Assembly (NCBI RefSeq): GCF_018138715.1
Contig: NZ_JAGSHX010000002.1
Span: 62,001-126,000, forward strand
Direction of reading: 5' to 3'
DNA from: Streptomyces asiaticus
GTDB taxonomy: Bacteria > Actinomycetota > Actinomycetes > Streptomycetales > Streptomycetaceae
Length of the DNA stretch: 64,000 bases
Below the pieces are notes generated by a model. It saw only the letters and a program-made list of their open reading frames with translations, searched no databases and was not told where the DNA came from. Numbering within the stretch: the stretch's first letter is position 1; the number at the start of each line of letters is the position of its first letter. Of the stretch, positions 45,948-55,391 are shown one piece after another. Position numbers and translations under genes: made by a program.

Positions 45948-46637
45948 TCAGGCGCAGGTGTCGAGCATGCCGGTCAGAGCGGCATGCTCTTCTTCGTCCG
46001 TGGTGAGGCCGTAGGCGTGCTTCACCGAGATCCACGCACGCGCGTACGTGCAGCGGTAGCTGGCCAGATCCGGCTGCCAGTCGGAGGGGTCTCGATCGCT
46101 CTTTGCCCGGTTGGAACGGGCCGAGACGGCGATGAGCTGGGAATGGGCGAGATCGTTGGCGAAGGCCCGACGGTCCGCGGTCGTCCACTGTGAGGCGCCG
46201 GACCGCCATGCCTCCTTCAGCGGCACGACATGGTCGATGTCCACCTTCGATGCCGCGTCGAGCACCGCGCCGTCGTACGCCGATCGCCAGCTGCCGATCG
46301 TCGCCCGGCACTGCCCGTCCTGGGTGACCTGATCGCCGTCCCGGGCGAGGACGATCTCGCGGGTGTCGCAGGTGCCGTACTGGGTGGCCCAGTGGGGGAA
46401 CTTCGCCCGGCTGTAGCCGGGGACATCGTCCTCGGGCGCGACAGTCAGCTCGCCCAGTTCTGCCCGGGCCTCCTCGGCGGTCGGGGGCTCTGGGAGCTCC
46501 GCCGCTGTTACGGGAGCGGTGGTGGAAGACGCGGTGCCCGGTGTGCTCGGTACAGCCCAGCTCGAGGGTGCGGAGCCCACGAGCCCGACGGTTGCCAGCG
46601 TGGCGGCCGCGGCAGCGGCCCAGCGACGAATCATCAT
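45948..46637 (-). CDS. secreted HNH-family nuclease (GmrSD C-terminal-like), copy 1
   Basis: From ATG 46637 the 229-residue protein has a Sec signal (RRWAAAAAATLATVGLVGSA) and a mature domain with DTREIVLARDG, VDIDHVVPLKEAW (DHVVP beta-beta-alpha metal core) and RSNRAKSDRDPSDWQPD, as in secreted Streptomyces HNH nucleases (DUF1524 type). Cys pairs (TCDTR/GQC; YRCTY/DTC) fit disulfides. A paralogue lies at 61281-61922. Probable extracellular DNase for nutrient use or competition. Confidence 0.85.
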   Translation of the reverse strand: MMIRRWAAAAAATLATVGLVGSAPSSWAVPSTPGTASSTTAPVTAAELPEPPTAEEARAELGELTVAPEDDVPGYSRAKFPHWATQYGTCDTREIVLARDGDQVTQDGQCRATIGSWRSAYDGAVLDAASKVDIDHVVPLKEAWRSGASQWTTADRRAFANDLAHSQLIAVSARSNRAKSDRDPSDWQPDLASYRCTYARAWISVKHAYGLTTDEEEHAALTGMLDTCA

Positions 46638-46840
46638 GACCGTCACCGTGGACCGACCCACCGGGCCGAACGCTCAATTCCCCGAGCCGTCACCCCAAAG
46701 TGGATACACAGCAGCGAGGCTCCAGCTGCTCTCGAGCTCGCAGGCATATCGACCGGGAACCTCTCGCACCGACTTCCTGCTGCACATCCCTCGGGGCGTC
46801 TGGTTGTCTCAAAATTCGAACAAGCGATCTAATGTGGGGC

Positions 46841-47071
46841 ATGAGCCAGCACGACTTCCCCCTCGACCTCGTGGAGGCGCAGACCGCCTGGTACCGCGCG
46901 TACTGGCAACTCGCCGAATCCGGTCCGACGGCCAGCACCACCACGGACCGTCGACGCCTGCAGCAGCTGTCGAAACAGATCGCCGCGCATCCGTACTGGT
47001 GTGGGCCGTCGGGCACACCGGCCGCGCGCATGGAGCTCAAGGAGTTCGCCCGGCGTGAGGTCGGACGATGA
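46841..47071 (+). CDS. small conserved protein (copy 1 of a duplicated gene)
   Basis: The 76-residue protein from ATG 46841 reads LDLVEAQTAWYRAYWQLAES, then QQLSKQIAAHPYWCGPSGTP and ARMELKEFARREVGR. The second copy is at 59561-59818. The conserved HPYWCGPSGTPAAR motif could bind metal or a ligand but no fold is recognised. The ~60 bp around 46630-46680 are also repeated upstream of the second copy. Confidence 0.65.
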   Translation: MSQHDFPLDLVEAQTAWYRAYWQLAESGPTASTTTDRRRLQQLSKQIAAHPYWCGPSGTPAARMELKEFARREVGR

Positions 47072-47127
47072 GACTCGCCGCCCGATCGGAGGCATTACTC
47101 CGTATTTTCAGGGGGTGTCTGTGAACC

Positions 47128-47703
47128 TCAGTGGGGCTGATCTCGGTTCGCGGGCTGTTCGGCCCTTGCCGCCATCTCTGCGGTGATGGCCCAGCGCTCG
47201 TGGTCTCTCCATGCGCCGTTGATGAACTGGAAGGCGGTTGAGTAGCCCTCGCGCTGGAAGCCCAGGCGTTTGATCAGGTTCAGTGACGACGTGTTGTCGG
47301 GTTGGACGTTCGCCTCCAGCCGGTGCAGTTCCAGTTCGCCAAACGCATGCTGGATGACGAGCCTGAGTCCTTCCGTCATGTAGCCGTAGCCGGTCGTGGA
47401 GGCGTATGCGGTGTAGCCCAGGGTTCCGGTCTGAAGGCTGCCTCGGACTATGTTGTTGATGTTGACGCCGCCGACAATCGCGCCGGTGCTGCGCAGGCAG
47501 ATCACGAAGCCTTCATGAGTGCGTTGCTCGTACCGCTTGATGTAGCTGGCGAACGCTTCCTTCGTGTTCTCGCGGACCCCCAGCCAGCGGCGGAGCATCT
47601 CGGCACTGGCTTGAGCCAGTGCTGTCAGCTCGTCGTAGTCCTGGCGACCGACGTGGCGAATGGCCACTCGCGGTCCTTGTAAGAGGTAGCTGATGGTTGC
47701 CAT
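47128..47703 (-). CDS. GNAT acetyltransferase, RimJ/RimL type
   Basis: The 191-residue protein has the RimJ/RimL layout: LLQGPRVAIRHVGRQDYDEL, FVICLRSTGAIVGGVNINNI, YGYMTEGLRLVIQHAFGELE (acetyl-CoA site) and LEANVQPDNTSSLNLIKRLG. It probably acetylates protein N termini or a small amine. Intact, isolated between a small conserved gene and an IS5 tail. Confidence 0.88.
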   Translation of the reverse strand: MATISYLLQGPRVAIRHVGRQDYDELTALAQASAEMLRRWLGVRENTKEAFASYIKRYEQRTHEGFVICLRSTGAIVGGVNINNIVRGSLQTGTLGYTAYASTTGYGYMTEGLRLVIQHAFGELELHRLEANVQPDNTSSLNLIKRLGFQREGYSTAFQFINGAWRDHERWAITAEMAARAEQPANRDQPH

Positions 47704-47729
47704 CCGGGGATCTTATGCAGCCAGCTTCT

Positions 47730-47880
47730 TCGACCAGCTGGTCCGGGGCTTTGGCGGGAAAGCCGCCTGGCCATGAGGGTAATGAGTGCCCAGGTCAGGT
47801 GGCCTCGGAGCGCTGGGCTAAGCGTTCGTAGTCGCGGACGTTGCGGCGGGTGTTCATTTGATCCAGCTCGCCGCGGCCAA
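47730..47880 (-). pseudogene. IS5-family transposase C-terminal tail
   Basis: The minus strand reads MNTRRNVRDYERLAQRSEA in one frame and, after a one-base shift, HLTWALITLMARRL. Both are the end of an IS5-type DDE transposase. Only ~45 codons remain. Confidence 0.6.
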
Positions 47881-48092
47881 AATCGGCCGAACCCTGACCA
47901 GTGTTCAGGCGGTATAGCGCCGCATCGCCCCGACCGATGCACTCTGGCTGCTGCAACGGGATGAGCGCGCCCGGCTCTACCAGATCGACCGGGCGTTGGT
48001 AGAAGGGCTCAGGCGGGCCTTCGCGATCGCCGATACCCGCCTCGAGTTGCTGCGCGGTGAACCGACCGCTCGCGTCGCCGGACCCGGACGCA
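47856..48092 (+). pseudogene. C-terminal remnant of a small Streptomyces protein family
   Basis: The plus strand reads IQLAAAKIGRTLTSVQAV, a TAG, then RRIAPTDALWLLQRDERARL and YQIDRALVEGLRRAFAIADT. The N-terminal half of a related protein (RLTIDPETDTYEQAIAAVQA) lies at 62853. Together they define one family seen twice here, broken both times. Confidence 0.5.
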
Positions 48093-48158
48093 CCACTGGT
48101 GGGAGAACGTCTCGCCGGCGATCCCAAGTGGTCGGGTTCAGCTGTACTGATGGCTTCC

Positions 48159-48752
48159 TCAGTGAGCGGACCGCAAAGGGTTCTGTCGTGTGAGGCATAC
48201 GAGAATGCCTGCGAGGACGATGGCTGCCGTGATGAGCGGGGCGGTCAGGGAGTTCGCGGGGTACAGGATCCAGGCCCATGGTTCGGGGCGGCCGCCGCTT
48301 CTCCAGCCGGCCGCCGCGCACACAAGGGGCACGATGGCGACGGTGACAGCCGCGATGCGGTGGCCGAGGAAGGGAAAGAGCAGCAGCGCCAGGCCCACGT
48401 ATCCGGCGATGTTGCGCCCCAGTACCAGAGCGATGCTGTCGGCCCCCAGGGCGTAGCAGAGGGCTGCCATCCCCGCCCCGGTGGCGGCGGCCGCCAGGCC
48501 GAGGGTGGCGTCCCATTTCCGGACGGGTCGGCAGGCGACGCTTTCGGTGCGCAGGTCGCCGCGTCCCATGCCGTGGAGGAGCAGCATCGCAGGCAGCAGC
48601 GTGATGAGGTGGCCGACGAGGAAGTGTCCGGACTGGCCGGTCAGCACGGGCACGGGGAGTTCGGCGTTGCCCATGAGGAGTCCCACCGCATTGGTGGCGA
48701 CGACGGACACGCTCAGCGCGGGAACGGCGCGGGCCTTCAGCCACCAGTTCAT
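48159..48752 (-). CDS. integral membrane protein of an ABC export operon
   Basis: The 197-residue protein has about six helices (AVPALSVSVVATNAVGLLMG first; SLTAPLITAAIVLAGILVCL last) and no soluble domain. Its ATG (48752) overlaps the stop of the large membrane protein by ATGA, so it is translated in the same operon as the ABC ATPase. Probably a permease subunit. Confidence 0.75.
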   Translation of the reverse strand: MNWWLKARAVPALSVSVVATNAVGLLMGNAELPVPVLTGQSGHFLVGHLITLLPAMLLLHGMGRGDLRTESVACRPVRKWDATLGLAAAATGAGMAALCYALGADSIALVLGRNIAGYVGLALLLFPFLGHRIAAVTVAIVPLVCAAAGWRSGGRPEPWAWILYPANSLTAPLITAAIVLAGILVCLTRQNPLRSAH

Positions 48753-50017
48753 CCGTGGCTCCCGCTGGTGTCCAGTTGGGGGGTGGCGTTGCAGGATCGC
48801 ATGGCGCGGGTGTTGCGCTTGTACCAAGCGAGCTGGGCCTGCCGGGACTGTTTGAGGACGTGCTGGGCCAGGGCCAGTTCCGGCGGCGCGACCCGGTTGG
48901 TGAGGGTCCGGGGCGAGGCGCCGGCGGTCAGGGAGAGCCACGCTCCGACGGGGCCGTAGGCGTCAGCGGCCGGGTAAGGTTCCCCGTTGTCCGCGCAGGC
49001 AGGGGATTGTGGGAGGAGCCCTGCCGCCACTCCTGTGGGCACGCCGAGGGTACTGATGCCGGGACCGATGGCGAGCTTGGTCTCGTCGGGGCCTGGCCGG
49101 TCGGCCATGGTCAGTGTGGTGGGCACCGTGACGCCGGCCTGGCGGAGCCTTGCGACGGCCTTGCGTGACTCGGTGCGGACCATGTCGGCTCGTTGGTCCA
49201 TCTCGGGCCACAGACAGATGCGGGGCCGACCGTGGTCGCACACCAGGTCGCCGGTCGGGCGGGAGGTCACCGGGTCAGCTCCCATGCCGTGGGCGGAGGC
49301 GGCACCGCCCGCGAGCCCTGCGGCGAGCAGCGCGGCCGCGGCGACGACGGCGGGGACGGCATTGCGGTACTGGATCAGTACGGCGGCGGACAGGCAGACG
49401 CCCGTACCGAATGTTCCCGCGCTCACCAGCGCCCATACGTCCAGGCTCTGGTCGAGCACACAGCAGTCCTGTAGTCCTCCGCCTACGAGGTGGCGGATCC
49501 ACACGATGCTCCAGGAGACCGGGTAGGCGTTGGCGACGAAGCTCGCGATCAGCGTGACCGGCACCGCGACGATCGGAGCCCATAGACGGCCCAGAACGAA
49601 GCCGACCAGGGTGTTGGCCGCGAGCAGCACCGCTTCGACCGCGAGGATGCCGAGGTTGGGCATGCCGAAGCCGACGTCGGCGGCGGCCGCGGATACGAAC
49701 AGGGCCGCCGTCATGCCGACCACGCCCATCACGAACACCGGCAGCAAGAGGGGGAAGGCGATGGCAAGTGGCGAGCGGACCGCGTTTTGGTCGGAGATGC
49801 GTGCGCGCCTGAGCCGGCTTCCCTCCCAGGCCCCGGCTCCGGCACACGCAGGGCCCACGAAGGACAGGGCCAGGCTCGCGGTGCCGGTGGCGGAGAGCCA
49901 GTAGTGGGGCGTGACCCACTCGGACAAGTTGTCCCCGAGGGCTATGACGATGAAGCCGGCCAGAAACGGCAGAAGGCGGGTGCCGGACGAGACGCGGACG
50001 AGGGTACGGAGCAGCAC
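48749..50017 (-). CDS. ABC-transporter-associated membrane protein with extracytoplasmic tail
   Basis: The 422-residue protein has six or seven helices in its first ~250 residues (FLAGFIVIALGDNLSEWVTP; AVPAVVAAAALLAAGLAGGA) followed by a ~170-residue domain with CDHGRPRICLWPE, DNGEPYPAADAYGP and cysteines, likely outside the membrane. The first residues follow the ABC ATPase stop by 3 bp. Such proteins with an ATPase and a short membrane partner form export or resistance transporters in Streptomyces. Confidence 0.75.
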   Translation of the reverse strand: MLLRTLVRVSSGTRLLPFLAGFIVIALGDNLSEWVTPHYWLSATGTASLALSFVGPACAGAGAWEGSRLRRARISDQNAVRSPLAIAFPLLLPVFVMGVVGMTAALFVSAAAADVGFGMPNLGILAVEAVLLAANTLVGFVLGRLWAPIVAVPVTLIASFVANAYPVSWSIVWIRHLVGGGLQDCCVLDQSLDVWALVSAGTFGTGVCLSAAVLIQYRNAVPAVVAAAALLAAGLAGGAASAHGMGADPVTSRPTGDLVCDHGRPRICLWPEMDQRADMVRTESRKAVARLRQAGVTVPTTLTMADRPGPDETKLAIGPGISTLGVPTGVAAGLLPQSPACADNGEPYPAADAYGPVGAWLSLTAGASPRTLTNRVAPPELALAQHVLKQSRQAQLAWYKRNTRAMRSCNATPQLDTSGSHG

Positions 50018-50020
50018 GGG

Positions 50021-50782
50021 TCAGATCTCCTCGCCCACGAGCTGGGTGTAGGCGGCTTCCGCGCGCTCGCGAGGGCCTTGGGCGTTGCCGGCGTTGTCGG
50101 CCATGGCATGGAACTCGGCGGTGGTGCCGTGGAAGCGCACCGTGCCCCGGTCCAGGACGACCACGTGCTGGTAAAGGTCGGCGAGGTCTTCGGTCTGGTG
50201 GGTGGAGACGACGATGTGCACGTCGTCGGCGAGCTGTTCGAGTAAGGACCGGAAGACCTTGCGCTGGGTGGGGTCCAGGCCGGCGGTCGGCTCGTCCATG
50301 AGGATGAGCTCGCTGTGATGGGTGAGGGCGCCTGCGATGCCCATCCGGCGCAGCTGGCCACCGGAGACCTGGTGGCTGCGGCGGTCGGCGAGCTTGTCCA
50401 GGCCGACACGGCCCAGCGTGGTGGCCGATGCCTTCCAGGCGTCGGTGCGGTTCATGCCTTTGAGCCAGCCGGCGTAGGCGACTTGCTCCCGTACGGTCAG
50501 GCCCGGTACGGGCGTGATGTGCTGCGGCAGCCAGGCCACCGCCTTCCGGTACGCCCGCACATCCTTGCGGGCCGCGGGGCCGCGGCCCTTCCAGGTGACC
50601 GTGCCGTCCAGGGGCTTGAGCTGGGAAGCGGCCAGCGCCATCAGCGTGGACTTCCCCGCCCCGTTCGGGCCGAGCAGCACCGTTGCCGCGCTGCTGACGC
50701 GAAGGTCGAAGCTGTCGAGAACGGTCGTCTTCCGGTTATACCGGAAGGAGACACCGCGGAATTCCAAGGCCATGAGCCGCAC
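50021..50782 (-). CDS. ABC transporter ATP-binding protein
   Basis: The 253-residue ATPase has Walker A LLGPNGAGKSTLMAL (about 36-50), Q-loop WLPQH, signature HQVSGGQLRRMGI, Walker B LILMDEPTAGLD and switch His in STHQTED. ATG 50773 or GTG 50782 may start it. It is the first gene of the operon with two membrane proteins, making an export-type transporter. A secreted small protein gene lies upstream on the same strand. Confidence 0.92.
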   Translation of the reverse strand: MRLMALEFRGVSFRYNRKTTVLDSFDLRVSSAATVLLGPNGAGKSTLMALAASQLKPLDGTVTWKGRGPAARKDVRAYRKAVAWLPQHITPVPGLTVREQVAYAGWLKGMNRTDAWKASATTLGRVGLDKLADRRSHQVSGGQLRRMGIAGALTHHSELILMDEPTAGLDPTQRKVFRSLLEQLADDVHIVVSTHQTEDLADLYQHVVVLDRGTVRFHGTTAEFHAMADNAGNAQGPRERAEAAYTQLVGEEI

Positions 50783-50833
50783 AATCCGCCGCCAGGGTGG
50801 TCCCGAGGCGGCTGTAGTGAGGAGCGGAGCGGG

Positions 50834-50876
50834 AGGTGCCCGGGCGCAGGCAGAGCCCGCCTGCGCCCGGGCACCT
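50834..50876 (-). terminator. terminator of the secreted protein gene
   Basis: A perfect 18-bp inverted repeat (50834-50851 with 50859-50876) with a 7-base loop begins 30 bp after the secreted protein's stop and ends 52 bp before the ABC ATPase start, isolating the two transcription units. Confidence 0.85.
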
Positions 50877-50905
50877 GTGAAGACGTGCCGTACTGTCTTC
50901 GGGTT

Positions 50906-51307
50906 CTAGTAGGCGATGACCACCTTGTTGGCGCTCATGGTGCCGCCCGTGGTGAAGCTGAAGAGCTCGAAGTAGTACTTACCAGACGACTGGTCACCCC
51001 AGGCGGACTTGCCGCAGCTGTTGCTGCGGGTGCCCTTGTCGTCGTCGGGCAGCAGGTCGCGGTTCTTCCACAGCTTCAGGTTGGCCTTCTGAAACCCGTT
51101 GGCCCCGTCGGTGTGGCAGCCGCTGAGGGTCACCGAGGTGCTGACACCGTCGGTGTTGTTGTCAGTCCAGCGGGAGGACTCGTTGCCGGGGTGCCAGCCG
51201 GTGAAGTACGTGGTGCGGCTGCCCTCGGCATGGGCCGGGACCGCGCCGGCGAATCCCAGCAACACGGCCCCAGCGACGAGACCAACGGCTTTCCGGTGCA
51301 TGTGCAT
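50906..51307 (-). CDS. small secreted protein
   Basis: The 133-residue protein from ATG 51307 (AGGAGCAAAGA upstream) has a Sec signal (AVGLVAGAVLLGFAGAVPAH, cut at AHA-EG) and a mature ~105-residue beta-rich domain with two cysteines (SGCHT; SNSCG) likely bridged. It ends GGTMSANKVVIAY. It resembles small Streptomyces extracellular proteins of unknown role. A link to the ABC exporter downstream is possible, but a signal peptide implies Sec export. Confidence 0.75.
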   Translation of the reverse strand: MHMHRKAVGLVAGAVLLGFAGAVPAHAEGSRTTYFTGWHPGNESSRWTDNNTDGVSTSVTLSGCHTDGANGFQKANLKLWKNRDLLPDDDKGTRSNSCGKSAWGDQSSGKYYFELFSFTTGGTMSANKVVIAY

Positions 51308-52720
51308 TCTTTGCTCCTGTGTCCTGCGCATGACATGAGTCATGCAGGCATGACGGAGGAAGCACCTTTCGCATTCCCCCCGGATGCAGCGCTGTCGTGC
51401 TCGCGATCGCTGCACGAACATATATCCACATCTCCGATTCACAGCGATGATCGCGCTGAATAACGACCAAAAGCGTGCGAGTGTCGCACTGCTTTTCGCA
51501 TCGTTCGAATCCACTCGTAAGCGACCGCATCGCTCGACCGAAGAGGTGGATGCCGCATCCATCCAGGTCGCACGCGTGAGCGAGTCGCAATCCGGGACCG
51601 CCCCGAGGTTCAGCCGCTCTCCGCAATGCTCACGCGGACCCCTGCAGCCACAATGGCCGAAAACGCACAGTCATCACATAGTTACAGTCCAGAACCAGAC
51701 GGTGCCGCACACATAGCCATCAGCCCACCGGCCGCCGACTAGATCTGGGCCGGACCCGGCAGGGCGCAGGCAGCATCTCCGAGCCGGGCCCCGCACCAGT
51801 TCACCTACCGCTCACCCCGCGAGCCTCACCTCTGCGGTACAGCCCGACGCGCCCCCGGCGTCCACCTCGAACATGACGCACCTAAAAGGTGGCCAATAAT
51901 CGGCGAAAATGACCGGATCTCATGGTGTGAAATTTAATGATGAATTAAACAACTGCTTTCCCGGCAACTCGGCGTCAGCGCAATGCCTGGCGGGGGCCCG
52001 GAACACTATGTGGATGGATTCCCGGTCGACACCGTCCGCCATGCCCCATACGTCCAGGGCGGGCGACCGGGCGTCGGGTTCAGCGGGCGAGTGCGTAGGT
52101 AATGCGGGCATCACGGCAACCGTCAGCGGGGCCGGTGAGAGCCGCCACTTCGCCGGGGTCCTCCGACAGGCCCCAGCGGGACTTCACCACGGTCCATTCC
52201 TCGAGGCATCGGCAGCGCGCCCCCGGATCGGTGGGCAGCCACTCGCGGGGCCCTGGTCGCCCTTGCTGCGGTTCTCCCGGGCACTCACCACCGGCCAAGG
52301 ACTGCGCATTGAAGAACTCGCCGACGCGCAATGGCCAAGTGGCCGGCCTGCGCACCGCAAGCACGCACGTCACCGAGCCGGCCTCGAGCCTAGCGACGTC
52401 ATCATGCTCATGAGCTGCCTGTGGCGCTCCCGATAACCCCGTCGGTGCCGCCCAGGCCAACCGCCTGCTGGAACTGGCTATCGACGGCTTCCGTCCGTAG
52501 GGGCAACCCGGACCGGAGCACGGTCATTCTCAGCGCAGCGCTCACCTGCCTGGCTGGGCCGCCTCGTCGAGTACTGCCGCTGGACACCCCAATGCAGCGG
52601 TCCCGCCATTCCAGGCCACGGCCTCCTGGGATGATGAGGGCGTCGGCGGTGAGGTGACTCTGTTGTGGAATGCCCCAGGCCGGACCCGTCAGACTCATGA
52701 GGATGAAGGGAAGTGAGAGG
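51308..52720. other. 1.4-kb region with no gene I can support
   Basis: Frames exist on both strands but lack starts, domains and codon bias. A minus-strand stretch near 52080-52250 (EEWTVVKSRWGLSEDPGEVA) looks coding and may be the end of a lost gene. An AT-richer pocket lies at 51880-51960. The 51308-51480 part should hold the promoter of the secreted protein gene. Confidence 0.4.
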
Positions 52721-53023
52721 GTGACCGCACAGCCAGTCCACCCGCACCAGCCGGAGCCGAGGGTCCCGCGCACCATCGGCGGTATTTCTGAGGCCCTGCG
52801 GGGCGCCCGGCGGGCGCAGTTCTTCGCCGAGGTGCTCGCGGCCGAGCAGGGCGCCGAGCTCGATGCGACGCTGACCGAGTGGTGGGGCCGGGCCATGCTG
52901 GACAGTGACCCGCAGCGCGACCGTATCCACGCGACCGCCGAGGCGGGCACGCTGCCGACCACGAGCTGGGACGAGATCGCGCGCCGTCGCCGTGCGAACG
53001 GCGGAGCGATGCCCGGTGAGTGA
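52721..53023 (+). CDS. DUF6247-like small protein, first gene of a toxin-antitoxin-like pair (copy 1)
   Basis: The 100-residue protein from GTG 52721 reads PRVPRTIGGISEALRGARRA, then EWWGRAMLDSDPQRDRIH and AGTLPTTSWDEIARRRRANG. The start is set by homology with copy 2 (MSAQPIHPH, minus strand, 62744). It is acidic-helical like many antitoxins. The second gene overlaps it by 8 bp. The DUF name is from memory. Confidence 0.65.
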   Translation: MTAQPVHPHQPEPRVPRTIGGISEALRGARRAQFFAEVLAAEQGAELDATLTEWWGRAMLDSDPQRDRIHATAEAGTLPTTSWDEIARRRRANGGAMPGE

Positions 53024-53288
53024 CGAACCCCGCGACTTATGGCCGGTCGCCCCGTCCGAAGCGGTGGGGGAAGCTCTGGCCGACCCGAGGCTGTCCGCGG
53101 ACCTGTTCTCCGCGGTGGTCGCCCTGACGGTGTCCATCGCCGAGGACCCGTGGCTGAAGGGCAGCACACCGCTGGAGGGCGATGACGACTGGCGAGAGAT
53201 CCTGATCCCCGGCGGGCGCGGCATCGCCGAGTACCGCATCAACCAGGACACCCACGACGTCGTCCTCACCCGGATTGTACCGTTCTGA
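53016..53288 (+). CDS. RelE/ParE-like small protein, second gene of the pair (copy 1)
   Basis: The 90-residue protein from GTG 53016 has a helical start (LADPRLSADLFSAVVALTVS) and a beta tail (WREILIPGGRGIAEYRINQD, VVLTRIVPF) that follows the R-x-Y-x-V layout of RelE/ParE-type toxins. Its start overlaps the upstream gene, as in toxin-antitoxin operons. Copy 2 is at 62162-62458. Toxin activity is inferred from form only. Confidence 0.6.
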   Translation: MSDEPRDLWPVAPSEAVGEALADPRLSADLFSAVVALTVSIAEDPWLKGSTPLEGDDDWREILIPGGRGIAEYRINQDTHDVVLTRIVPF

Positions 53289-53402
53289 CCGAAGCTCCAG
53301 TCCCCCCTCGAAGGTTCCGCACCCAGCCTGCTGACCAGCTGCGTGCGTTCGGCACGGGCCCGGCATAGTGCTGGAACGCGCGCTGTCTCTCGGCGACGTG
53401 GT

Positions 53403-55256
53403 TCACTCCCTGTCGCGGCTGATCAGGAGGTGGGCTCTGTCGTCGTTGACGTCCTCCGCCACCGCCTCGATGAGGTGCCAGGATGCGCCGTGAATCCCGC
53501 TGTCGGCTATGTAGCGGTCAGCCTCACCGGTGAGACGGTCGATGCCCTCGACGATGTCGCGCCCCGGAGTCTCGACCAGGCCGTTTGTGTAGAGCATCAG
53601 AACATCACCGGGGCGGAGAGAGCCCTGGGCCGGGTTGAACTGGGCACCGTCGTACACCCCGAGGAGAGGGCCGTCTGCGGCCTTCTCCTCCCAGCGGTCC
53701 CTGCCCGCGCTGTACTGGAGGCCAGGCAGATGGCCGGCGGAGAAGAGTTCGTAGTCGCCCGATACCAGGTCCAGGGCCAGATGGATCGAGGTCGCGAAGC
53801 CCTCGTCCCAGTCCTGTCTCAGGAGATAACTGTTCGCTGCCGGGAGGAACTCCGCGGGTGGAAGCGAGCCCAGCAGGCCGTCGAAGGCGCCAGACAGCAG
53901 GAGGGCGCGGGAGCCCGCTTCCGAGCCCTTGCCGGACACATCCGTCAGGACCACATCCAGCCTGCGGCCGCTGTTCGTGCGGGCCCCGACGACGAAGTCG
54001 CCGGAGAAGGAACTGCCGGGCGCCGGGCGGAGCGCCATCTCGCGGTGCCAGCCGCGCGGCAGGTTGGGCAACTTGCTCTGCACTCGGATGCGCTCACGCA
54101 GGTCGAAGCGCATCGGATCATCGCTCTGCACCGACGCGGTGACGCCGTCAGCAAACTGCCACCAGTTGTTCGGGGTTGTCCCGGACAACCCCGCGTCACT
54201 CTGGGACTGCTCCGCACCGGAGGGAACCTGAAGTTCGGACACACGCTCTATTCGCCCAGCGATGGTCCTCGTCCGGGAAGCGCCAGCGTCTGGGGGCATA
54301 CGGTCTGACGACGACGCCCGGTAGCCAACGTCGTCGGCCGCTTGCTGAACGGCCGCATGTTCCTCATCGAGAACTGCGCGCACCTTCTCCAGCGCACGGT
54401 CTACGTCCTCGAGAGCCGCATCGTCAGGATCAGCGCCGCCGAGACGGTGCTGAAGCAACTGCGGGGCCGGACTCCCTGACGGCGCCAGGTCATCGTCTGC
54501 CATCCGGAAGCGCAGCTCGGCAAGCTCACCTTCCAGGACCTGGATCCGGCGGGCCGCATGGTCGGCAACCTGCTGGGCGATGTCCCGCTCCTGTTCGGCA
54601 CGGAGGAGCTGTTCACTCAGCTCCTCCTGTTGCCGCTGCGCCCGAGAAAGACGTCGCTCCAGTGGCGTGTTCTCCTCCGGACGCCGGGCCGACAGCGACC
54701 GCAGGGCATCGGCTCGGCGCTTCAGCTCTGTAACCTTCGCCTGGGCCTGGCCGGCCATGGCGAAGAGCAGGGTGGCGATCTGCAGCGCCTGGTACCGGCC
54801 CCGTTCGCTCGCCTCGTAGGCCGTCTGGAGCCGCTGCATCTCCTGGTAGATCTCGATCGTGCGGTCCTTGGCCGCCAGCAGCTCCCTGGCGAGCGCCAGC
54901 TCCTGCGCTCCCGCGAGCGGTGTGGGGCTGGACTGTGCCCGGTCCCATAACGCTCTGGCCGTCTCCAGACGTGGCTTGCACCGGTCACTGGAGTCGTCCG
55001 GAAAGCACACGTCGGCCACGGCCTCGACGACGTCCCACTCCAGCCCGTCACCGGCCAGTAAGTCTCGTAGGCGGCGCAGCTCGGGCACAGCTCGGGCAAC
55101 GAAATGGTCCGGTGTGAGCCGCTGGTGAAGCTGGCTCACCGGAACCGATGACTCGTCGATCCAGGACCGCACCAGCTCAACGAGCTGATTGATCTCGGTG
55201 CACGACCCCCGCGGCGGTGCCCACGGCCGTCCCGGTCGATTCCTCCCGCCACCCAC
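53403..55256 (-). CDS. SpoIIE-family serine phosphatase with coiled coil
   Basis: The 617-residue protein has an N-terminal helical domain (INQLVELVRSWIDESSVPVS), a long coiled coil (RRLSRAQRQQEELSEQLLRA, about 230-300), and a C-terminal PP2C/SpoIIE phosphatase: SGDFVVGARTNSGRRLDVVL, DVSGKGSEAG, SAGHLPGLQYS and LRPGDVLMLYTNGLVE. GTG 55256 behind GAGGGGGAAGG is chosen. These regulate anti-sigma/anti-anti-sigma networks. The usual D-G in the metal site (YTDGL) is YTNGL here, a change in one metal-binding residue. Confidence 0.85.
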   Translation of the reverse strand: MGGGRNRPGRPWAPPRGSCTEINQLVELVRSWIDESSVPVSQLHQRLTPDHFVARAVPELRRLRDLLAGDGLEWDVVEAVADVCFPDDSSDRCKPRLETARALWDRAQSSPTPLAGAQELALARELLAAKDRTIEIYQEMQRLQTAYEASERGRYQALQIATLLFAMAGQAQAKVTELKRRADALRSLSARRPEENTPLERRLSRAQRQQEELSEQLLRAEQERDIAQQVADHAARRIQVLEGELAELRFRMADDDLAPSGSPAPQLLQHRLGGADPDDAALEDVDRALEKVRAVLDEEHAAVQQAADDVGYRASSSDRMPPDAGASRTRTIAGRIERVSELQVPSGAEQSQSDAGLSGTTPNNWWQFADGVTASVQSDDPMRFDLRERIRVQSKLPNLPRGWHREMALRPAPGSSFSGDFVVGARTNSGRRLDVVLTDVSGKGSEAGSRALLLSGAFDGLLGSLPPAEFLPAANSYLLRQDWDEGFATSIHLALDLVSGDYELFSAGHLPGLQYSAGRDRWEEKAADGPLLGVYDGAQFNPAQGSLRPGDVLMLYTNGLVETPGRDIVEGIDRLTGEADRYIADSGIHGASWHLIEAVAEDVNDDRAHLLISRDRE

Positions 55257-55391
55257 TTGCCTTCCCCCTCGGTTGTTCGGCGGACAACCCCCTGTTGTCA
55301 CCGGACATACATCCAACCGGCTCGCCCGCAAGTTCTGCCCAGGGATCGTTGTCTTCCTCCACCGATACAACACGATCCAGGCGGTGCACTC

